A DNA stretch of 64,000 nt from Ascidia mentula (Eukaryota; Chordata; Ascidiacea; Phlebobranchia; Ascidiidae), in the NCBI GenBank assembly GCA_947561715.1, contig OX387197.1:26128266-26192265 (forward strand), given 5' to 3'. The notes beneath the pieces were generated by a model. That model saw nothing but the letters and a program-made list of their open reading frames with translations. It ran no database searches and was not told the origin of the DNA. The stretch's first letter is position 1, and every line of letters starts with the position of its first letter. Both the position numbers and the translations under genes were made by a program. Of the stretch, positions 55,711 through 64,000 are shown piece by piece.

Positions 55711-58700
55711 TTAATTACAAAGAACTTCGTCGTTACAAGACACATATAAAGTAGTTGTAACTGATACCTGTAGATGTATTGCATCTTTTGCACTAACGTA
55801 ATCTAATATGTTACATCATTGCAATAATCTATACATAAGTATTAAGACTGGCTTAATAAGCTGTGCAGAATCATTAGAACTGGCTTCCTGCACTGTGAAA
55901 ACGCAGACAACTATGCCAGGAAAGCAGTAGCCCAAGAAAAGGCGCAGTAGACACACTTCCTGTTAAAATATTGACGATCATGTTTTTGTTCAGTTAAATC
56001 TTTTACCACAACCACACAGACGAATGATTGCACATTTACACACACATGAACGAGCAATAACACATTAGTTATTTGCAAATGCTTTTACCTTAGACAGAAA
56101 TAGTTTGTTCAAGTTAGGTTACCGCCAGCTTATCATCTTTAAGGCTTTAATCCCACCTTTGACATTGCGCACGATTTCAGGGTTACTAAAACTGTTTCTT
56201 CCAAATGACTTTATACAAGGAACGTAATGTCAACCCTAAAAATTTTGCAACAAAACATCACAACCTGCCTTCGCTACCTGATACGTCGCTTTCGGTGCAA
56301 GGGTTTATGGATTACCATCATAAATGAGTGCAGGATGGCCAGTAGTTTTCGTCACTGTCGAAGACGGTGCTCTAGCTGAAAAATGACATCAACATGAACC
56401 CGGAACATAACCCCAGGCATAAAATATCAGGTAGTTTACGCTGAATGGATGAAGGCGTTTATGCTCAGACTGCAAAAAATGTGTTAATATGTAGTAGTAT
56501 TTCATACCACGATTAACATGATTGGGACAATAGTTTCGTGGTAGAAATGCACAATGGCTTACCTACATGGCTACTGTTTTAAATTTGGCGAGATGTGCAT
56601 TCTGTTTACTACATGATGCTTCAGCTTCTGTGTATAACTTTTACCAAATATTCGTGTTGGTCGTCCAACTTGCATTAAACTTGTGTGCAGAACATGGTTT
56701 TCGTCCAATTGGTTTCTTGGCACTGCTTTCCATTGCTGCACCGAGGCACCGACTTGCCTTTGACGGGACTAAGGTTCGGAGAGAAGGATTGGGATTATTC
56801 CAAAGGCCTCTAGAAACGTTTCTCATACCAAAGAGCAACGTTGGTGTCAACGACAGAACGTAGTATTTTACATTTTCTGTTTTGTAACCTGTCGTAATTA
56901 TTGCCAACACGCGTTTGCTTGCCCAATCGCATGACAGCGCGAGCGGTCTGAGCGAGTTTTCCTTTCTTTTCTTTGTGTGTCATACTTTGCTACGCTTTAC
57001 ACTACGGTGGACGAACTTTTTCGAAATATTTTGTCACCACACACCGGCGCTTTTCTCTGTTATAATCAGTTATCTGAAAAGTACAAACTATGATTTCCAC
57101 ATCTACTGACACAAACTTTCTCAGTTCCTCAACCATTTCTTTTTTAATTGGGTTTGTAAACACATAAACATTGAGTCAAAATACACTATTGGTTATCAAA
57201 GTATAGATTTAGTATATTTTAACTAAATTTACGCAATGAAAAGATACCGGCAATTTCGTATATGACAACATTCAAACACAAATCTCTCCTTCAGTTAATT
57301 CCAGATAAATTGGTGACGTCATTGAAGACATGCAACCAGAATCATGTCGCACAAGGAGATGGTGGTGTTTTGTGCTTGGTGTATCCAGTAGTCGGCAGTT
57401 GCGACGTTCAACTTTTTGTAGTTCTATGCAAAGGAAAACATACGGGCTCTGAGCGAATTAAATGTCGGGAACTGTTTTATCTCACTTTCATGGAAAGTCA
57501 AACCGAAAAAAAATCTCTGCTTGTTAACAATAAAGTGATGCATCTTCCTGCGCCAGTTTCCTGAGTCAAATGCTTACGTGCAGTTACCAGTCAGTTGTTT
57601 CACTTCACTTATCTAGATATTTCCATTTTCGTCAAACGAAATGTCCTTAAAACTGACGACTTCAAAACTTTTTGCTGCTTTGTCAGTGGACTTTGACATT
57701 TGCGACTAAGGCATAAAACCCGAAGGATTAATTTCGATATTTGTGTAAACTATGTCCCAATCTTTCCAACCAAGGTTCACAATCCGTCAAACCGTGAAGG
57801 AGTTGGTTGGAAAACAAACCATGTACGACTTGATGTCTCCTTAAGCGTTTACTGAGTGGGTAAAACCTGTTAGTTGTGTGGACACCAGAAATATCACACA
57901 TCAGAGGCTCAAGTAGACTAACAGACGAACAAGACTATTGTATTTATATGTTGATTCTTCTTTTACAAACCCATGTATTCAAATGTGTCCAAATATCTAG
58001 GGGAGAGCAACGACACTCCTTGTGATGTAAACACCTATGACGTATATGAGTAATTGTTTTCGGACATGGAAAATTTGCCAGCAATTCCATAACCCAGCCG
58101 CATTTGGAGCTACGCCGCAGATCGAAGCTGCTTTGATAAACGTTTGTTCGCTTATTCAATCATTTAAGGAGTTCGTGTATAGCAAACATACTCTTCTGTT
58201 AGTAACAAACACGAAGCAAACTATGATGTCAACATCTACTGACACAAACTTTCTCAGTATGGCTTTAGTATATTATAAAATAACAAAACAATATGCAGTA
58301 TATGACTTTCCAGACAGGCAAAATACAACAACCAACCGTACATGACAACATCCTAAAACAAAACGCAACCAGAATCATGTCGCACAAGGAGATGTTGATG
58401 TTTTGTGCTTGGCGTATGTAATAGTTTGCAGTTGTATCGTTCAACTTCCTGTAGTTCTAAGCAAAGGGTGAAGGATAACAGACGGGTTTGAAGCAGGATA
58501 AATGGCGGGAACTGTTTTGTCTCATTTTCGTGGAAAGTGAAACCGAACAAAGAAAAAGCTGCTAGTTGACAATGAATTGATGCATCAGCCGCCGCCGGTT
58601 TCCAAGTTAAATGCTTGCGCGCAGTTAACAGGTAGCTGTTTTCTTCATGCAAGCCTGTGTGGCATTTCCATTTTAGTCAAACGAAATTTCTTAAAAACGG

Positions 58701-58797
58701 ACGACTTCAATATTTCGTTGCCTTTACGACCTTGCATGCAGTAACTTCATAGTTCTGTGTTTACTAGGGAACATTCAGCAATCAGTCGTGTAATTCT
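55711..58797. other. Array edge and duplicated non-coding region
   Basis: No gene supported apart from the exon 1 fragment at 56,570-56,670. 57,260-57,720 and 58,350-58,730 are diverged tandem copies: both hold a CAGAATCATGTCGCACAAGG block, a TTTTGTGCTTGG block and GACGACTTCAA near the end. A second repeated phrase (ACATCTACTGACACAAACTT) occurs at about 57,100 and 58,230. Short open frames in the two copies do not agree. Confidence 0.5.
56570..56670 (-). pseudogene. Exon 1 fragment at the edge of the array
   Basis: The minus strand reads EASCSKQNAHLAKF and then diverges, matching the EAxxCSxxNAHLANVK core of exon 1 in the array. Upstream a shifted frame reads KLDDQHEYL-like residues, the counterpart of KLDDYHEYLIG. 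No splice sites or second CTLD half nearby. This is the outermost trace of the family in the window. Confidence 0.65.
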
Positions 58798-60021
58798 ATG
58801 AAGCGGAAAATGAACAAGTTTGTGTTGATGTTGATTTTCACTTTGGTTGATTTCACGTATGGAAGTGGAAATTCCACCGAATCACCTGGTAAATACCTTT
58901 TTAAATAAGAGTTGTATATTGTGATTTTTTTTTGAAAGATAATGATTTATTATAAACAGCAGATTTTCACGCTAAAACCGCACACTCATAAATCTGTGTT
59001 TCGATCTTTCTTTTCAAAACAACCAACAACAGCCCGTTGATCATAAAGGGGCATTGAATCACCGCGGATTTTCTATTCTGTTTCATTAAATAATCATTCA
59101 ATTGAAACCTTATTTATATTGGATCGGGGTGATCCTTACTATAAAGACATAAGACTAGCTGGGCCTCAATTTGATGAGCAAGTTTGTTATGGAGTCGTAC
59201 GCAGTGCACCTTAGTGTAACGATACGCGGCAAAACTATTTCTGCGCTGTACATGAAAGCATTGTAAAGTAAATACTGAACAAAACACCGTATTTTAGTCT
59301 ACAATAAAATTATTAAGTGAATATGGTTTGTTATGAAACATTACCAATATGACATAACACATTTCAACTGTTACAGGAGGAGTTCTAAAGTGCTACCAGT
59401 GTCACGGCACATTTTATACCAATACTTATAAGTGGATTAGCGGAAAAGGATGCTATTTTAGAAATCTTAAAACTTCTGACTATGGGATGTCATGTGCTGC
59501 AGATCAGATATGTGCTACTGAGTCTTCTCCAGGAGTTGGTATGCTTTTTTACTAAGTTAAAATACTATGCTAAAGCTCCGATGTGAAATTACAATTGTAT
59601 CAAATAATTTTTTTTCCAAACTGCTATATAGTCACGCGGTATCCAGAAAGACATTCAATTTTTGAAAGTTTGATTGCAGTTAGCAAAACATACGTTCGTC
59701 GATACTGCAAAACCATGTATGGACAGATTCCTAAACACTGCGAAAAAAACAGTGATTGTGTCTGTAGAGTCGACAAATACAATTACCACTGTTGCACAGG
59801 TGAGCAACAAAAATTACATGAATTACAATTCTTGTGAAGTAAATTCAAATTCTGTACTTTCATTGCAAACTAAAGGTTTTGAAGGGCAACGTATGACTAA
59901 AACATTAGTTTTATTTACGCAAATTGTTTGGATGTTGTTCATTTTCTCTTTACATGTCATACATGAAGACAGTAATGGTGTGTTTGCGACTATGTTTACA
60001 GTATTTTATAGCACTTGGTAA
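58798..60021 (+). CDS. Ly6/uPAR-like cysteine-rich secreted or GPI-anchored protein
   Basis: Exons 58798-58888, 59377-59538, 59632-59799 and probably 59876-60021, in phase, give 188 aa. Exon 1 is a signal peptide (MKRKMNKFVLMLIFTLVDFT...; Met 5 is an alternative start). Exon 2 opens with LKCYQCHGTF, the usual start of a three-finger Ly6 domain, and adds GCYF, SC and IC. Exon 3 carries RRYC, HC, DCVC and ends YHCCT, the CC near the end of such domains. The first three junctions have good donors (GTAAAT, GTATGC, GTGAGC). The last exon is less sure: its acceptor is ACTAAAG, and the terminal CN expected after CC was not found. It ends in a hydrophobic stretch (LVLFTQIVWMLFIFSL) that could be a GPI signal. 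Opposite strand to the lectin array and unrelated to it. Confidence 0.65.
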
Positions 60022-62075
60022 TCGAACTTGGAAACAATTTGTGGGCAAGAACTGACAGAAGGGCAGTATGACGCAATAATCGATGCCAGAAGAGCAGTAT
60101 GATGCAATAATCGATTTTATGGTTTTTAGATTTGTGCAATGACAACAAATCAACTTCCATCAACAGTAAATTCATTCACGTCCTCTTCCCTTTGCTGGTA
60201 CCATATATGAAATGTATGCTTTAACCTATGATGGAGCTGCAGTGAGTATTGTGTTGACAACAATTGTTGCTGCATAACTACCGATATATACAGAATAAAG
60301 AATTACAAAAAGTGTTAAAATTGTTCTTGTGTATTTATTTAGTTTAGTGTATTGTTGTGTATCTCCAAGTACTGCTAAGGAGCTGCAGTGATTTATTTTG
60401 CGATAAATCGGATCTTAAACACCATGATTGAGAAGCACTGTCTTTTTGTAAAATACCCTGAAACATCCACAGTCCAGATTTATACGCATTCAAGATCATA
60501 CAGAAGACCAAACGGCCACTGTCGAGGTGGCTAACGTCTCCTCAAGTACCAAGATTGTTGAATTGTTGTGCCCTGAAAATATGGCTGCTTTAGCCTCGAC
60601 AAGTACTGCCTCGTTTGGCAACACGATGATAATTTGAAAGGTCTGTTTGTTTTCAACGCAGTATATTTGTAAAACGTAACGTACAAGTTGTACATCAAAT
60701 GGTTTAGAGATTTTTTTGTGTATATTCATGACACTAACAAATGGTGTTGTGAATACATATTATAAACGAAAGAAATAGTTTGAACAACACTAATTAGAAA
60801 ACTCTAGGTTCAAAAAAATCTCCCAGGTTCAAAATATATTAAATAAACGAATAAAAAATAGTTCAAGACTTGCACGTTGTCATCACATGTGTTAGGTGAC
60901 GGATTTGACACTTCTCATCTATCCCCAAGAATTCTTTGTTGTCACATTCGAATACGGCTTGTGGGTCGTCGCAAATCTTCAATAATTTTGAACATAGTTG
61001 TTAGGTGGCCTTTTTTAAACATGAGAGAACCGTATACGGTTCGGACATATTTGTCAAGATATTTTTAATATCGTTAATCATAAAACAAAAATATATTTGC
61101 AGAAATGACACAGAGTTTGTAATTTCGCTTTTAACTTTGCTATGCACAAATTATCCAATATGGGAGGTAGTTATATTAGTACTACTATAAACAATTATCT
61201 GTAATCGGTTGGTTTGGGTCAATAGTAGGTCGCCTGAAGCTTTCTGTTATAATCTTGATCTTGCTACAGAGCACATATAGAATCAAAACTTTTGCAATGA
61301 AAAAAAGCACCCCGAGCCTGACGAAACGGGAAGGAATCCACTTCACAAAGCTCGCCACTAAATTCGGCTGGACAACTGAAATTTTAATGCACACAACTTT
61401 ATGTAGATTCGTTTTATTATAAATTAAACAAATTAATACAACATAACAAACCATACGTTACGAAATAAATTTACCAAGTGGATGCAAATAATATTTCCCT
61501 AATTTCAAACGAATATGTTGGAAGAGTAATCTTTCATATGATTACATGTTTACGTTTACTTACACACATGATGTTGTTCCATTTTCAAATACACAACTCC
61601 CTTTATTTTCGCACTGCATGTTGTCGCACAAACTGGAACATCTATAAGCACACCAACATTAAGCACTATATGTAATAGTCCAACCATTTAAGCAAAATTA
61701 ATGTCATACTACAACAGCGTAACTTTGTCTTTTAACTCCCTTCAGGAAAATGTCATAGCAGAATGGATCATTCGAAATTTGAAAACCGTTTGAATTATAT
61801 TTAAGCATACATGGGTTAACGGTTGCCATATAACACATGTCGTGTTCTGTGGAAGTCAACATAACTGCGTGTGTCGGTATCATGCGAATTAAACACAATA
61901 AATGTAATGGAAATCGCCTGTGTGTTTGCTCAGTTTTTCATAATAGGATGTTATTGAGTGTGAGACCTAGTTCTAATCAGTTAAATAGTGTGCGTCAAAC
62001 CACGAAGATATAACGAAACAAAAAAGCGCTTTTTTTATTTCTAAGACGCTGAAGACAATACTCATATGTAAACCT
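60022..62075. other. Gene-poor stretch
   Basis: Nothing supported as a gene. AT-rich with scattered short open frames of ordinary composition. A TATTTATT-rich region near 60,330 and AATAAA sites near 60,294 could serve 3' ends of the Ly6-like gene. The minus-strand frame at 61,704-61,898 has several Cys and could be an unrecognised exon downstream of the SEA/EGF gene, but has no clear splice sites. Confidence 0.4.
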
Positions 62076-63831
62076 CTACGAACCAACCGACCAGCAGTTA
62101 ATGTAAATAACGCACCCGTTTTCGCTCTTCTCAAATCCAGGTTTACAATCACATTTAAATGAGCCCAGAGTATTTGTGCAATCTGAGTTCTTGGGGCAGG
62201 GAGAACGTTGGTTGCTACATTCGTCTGAATCTGCGAACACATGTGAAAGTGCAAAAAGTCATTGTTGTGTGTCCTCCGCACACTACACGGATATATATGT
62301 CCACATACATTGAACACTTAAGAGTTTAACATATTCATATTTAAATGCAATAAAAAAAGCAGCGAGATTAGGAACATTTTGAAGGTAATCATTTTCACAA
62401 CATTGTGAAGAAATGCTTCACGTAGGTTAGTTCGATGTATTTTCTTTCAATAATTCATCATCCAGTTATTAACAGGCCTACTTTAACTTTCCTACTTTCC
62501 TACCTATAGCACTGACTGTCAGAAAATTTAACAATGAATTCGAATTAAGTAATCGGCTTTGCAGCAAACTTAAAATGTTCAATATGTCGTTGGAGGAAGT
62601 CGCTGTCCCGTCGAAAGCGAAAATAATCTCAGCAATTACAGAACCCGCCGAAAACCCGATTACTTCCACGTTGTTAAAAGTTGTATTATTCAATAAAATG
62701 TTCACCTGTAACAAAAAATTTTCTCTTGAAAATCTCTTTAAAAAAAGATCTATAAAAGTACTGACCGCATTTGTGACGTCATCAATAAGCTGCATTGAAG
62801 CGAAAGACGTCATGTTGTTTAGTTCTGTTGTAAAATTTCGATTGCCGATGGTCAGTTGGCCTTGTAAGGTGATAGCATTTACACATGCAGCCTGTGAATT
62901 AACAACTTGGCCAAGCGGACATGATGCGGTCGGGGTTGTCGGAACTTTAGCCGTGGTCGTATCCCCGGAATCTGACTGACCCAAGTCTACGGATAACTCC
63001 GCGGACGAATGTTCCAGGGTTCCAATGTAAAAATCGCATTTCGCATCTGCGTAACCCGGCCTGCATACGCATCTGTTTTTAATCCACATTCCTCCTTTTT
63101 CATTACATTCTGAAATGACAGGTCGCAAACCGCAGGTAAACTGATGTATAATATTTTGTTATTATCAAGCGCCATGTCTTTTTATATAGATTTAATTTTC
63201 ATTAAAACAATACGTCACCTGTGTTCCGAAATCCGAGTTTAACTGCTAATCCGCATGCTGCAAACAAAACGTGAAACTGTAAGTTTGTGTAATTCAGTGG
63301 TTTTCCAAAACCTACGTACGCGAAGTCCCTCCTGATGGCACGCGAACTTATGACAAAACAAAGAACTTTTGTATTGCGCCTTTGTTTATAAAGATTACAT
63401 TTTAATGCATTTTATTAAAACAACTTGTGATCAAATTTTTTACCTAATGTTGAGTTTTAGTATTTTGAATATGAGGTGGTTATGCCATGCAGTTGCCAAC
63501 ACACTACGAAATCATTGCATATATTCTAAAGTCGCAATAATGTTGAAACGACATGTAATAACCATAAAGTAAGTAATTTACAGAAGAAGTTAGTGTTGAA
63601 CATGTTTGCAACATACTTCCTGTCAAATCGCTTTAGTAGAGCTCATGTGATCGCTTATGTAAACACAACAGAAAAACAAGACACCCGTGCTGTAAGTCAC
63701 CAGTTAATTCTTGTCGTTATTGTCAATATTGCTTACAGCACTGTAAAACAAACCGCCGGAGGACTAAATTAAACAGACAGCAAACGCTTACCTGGCAACG
63801 CCACGTTGAGCAATCCAAAAATAATGGCCAT
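62076..63831 (-). CDS. SEA- and EGF-domain secreted protein
   Basis: Exons proposed: 63792-63831 (MAIIFGLLNVALPG signal start, donor GTAAGC), 63214-63257 (small, donor uncertain), 62504-63140 and 62076-62230. These join in phase to 291 aa. The large exon begins with an EGF-like repeat (CNEKGGMW...RCVCRPGYADAKC), then a Thr-rich linker and a SEA domain of about 120 residues with the sequence GFSAGSVIAEI; the G-S step is where SEA domains self-cleave. The last exon is a calcium-binding EGF module (DSDEC, CPKNSDCTN, GSFKCDCKPGFE) and ends in a stop shortly after its last Cys. No membrane segment was found, so it may be secreted or continue in exons I did not detect. The second exon is the weakest part. 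Confidence 0.65.
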
Positions 63832-64000
63832 AGCCACAATGTCAGATCTGGAACAATGAAATTTAACCTTGTGTTCTGCCATAAATGCTAATTATTTCTC
63901 ACTAAGTATGATATTTATGATTACAATTCTGCAAAATGAAACACGGTATTGCTTGTAGTGTAGCTCCAACTTAACGACGTAAACCCATAAACTGCCTTCC
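63832..64000. other. 5' flank of the SEA/EGF gene
   Basis: Short AT-rich tail of the window. An acceptor-like TTGTTCCAG precedes the first coding exon at about 63,853, so a 5' untranslated exon may lie beyond this window. Confidence 0.4.

Noticed and set aside
57262..57564. 100-codon plus-strand frame with several Cys
   Set aside because: The tandem copy at 58,350-58,700 does not preserve the frame, and there is no signal peptide or domain match.
1..64000. CRISPR arrays, bacterial operons, riboswitches
   Set aside because: The window has spliced eukaryotic genes; no regularly spaced direct repeats with unique spacers were seen.

Overview
The window looks like compact, AT-rich eukaryotic (animal) DNA: small exons with clean GT-AG or GC-AG introns and no bacterial signals. 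Short introns, a dense tandem family of C-type lectin-like receptors, and Ly6-like and SEA/EGF genes at the edge suggest an invertebrate deuterostome, most likely an ascidian such as Ciona. The species call is inference.

Positions 1-55,710 hold a tandem array of thirteen related receptor genes, all on the minus strand. I name them A to M in order of increasing coordinate. A complete member has six coding exons: (1) signal peptide plus N-terminal half of a C-type lectin-like domain (CTLD); (2) C-terminal half of the CTLD; (3) Thr/Ser-rich stalk; (4) transmembrane exon; (5) short juxtamembrane exon; (6) cytoplasmic tail rich in tyrosines. Intron phases are 1-1-1-2-1 throughout. Three tail classes occur. 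Class I (A, C, D, H, K, M, and the 3' part of F) has four spaced tyrosines including YVNI/YENI and usually a final YMDF-like motif. Class II (B, E, J) has TYIV/TYNV, an ITIM-like xNYDVI, DYVNK and AYMRVE. Class III (G, I) is short, with NYDVI, DYVNT and AYMKCV.

B, E, G, H and J read cleanly from start to stop (about 308-346 aa). D and M are intact except for an unresolved stalk splice donor. K has a stop codon just before its last tail tyrosine. A has a 1-nt insertion that frameshifts the tail. C has a 1-nt deletion inside the CTLD. I has a 10-nt deletion in the signal peptide. F is a class II/class I fusion with a truncated membrane exon. L ends right after the CTLD and is predicted to be secreted. 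M is a mosaic of C-like and D-like sequence. Exon 1 fragments lie near 26.2 kb and 56.6 kb, and decayed tail exons near 31.1 and 49.5 kb. Spacers between genes are duplicated modules, which gives the array its many recombination substrates.

The CTLDs fall into two ligand-site groups: EPN plus WND/WRD (mannose-type calcium site expected) in A, D, H, I, K, L and M, and EPI/EPD/KSI plus WRS (site degraded) in B, E, F, G and J. The whole looks like a rapidly evolving paired-receptor-like innate recognition cluster: variable extracellular lectin heads, variable stalks, swapped signalling tails and probable decoys.

From 55.7 to 64 kb the array stops. This stretch has duplicated non-coding sequence, a plus-strand secreted or GPI-anchored Ly6/uPAR-like gene (58,798-60,021) and a minus-strand SEA/EGF-domain gene (62,076-63,831).
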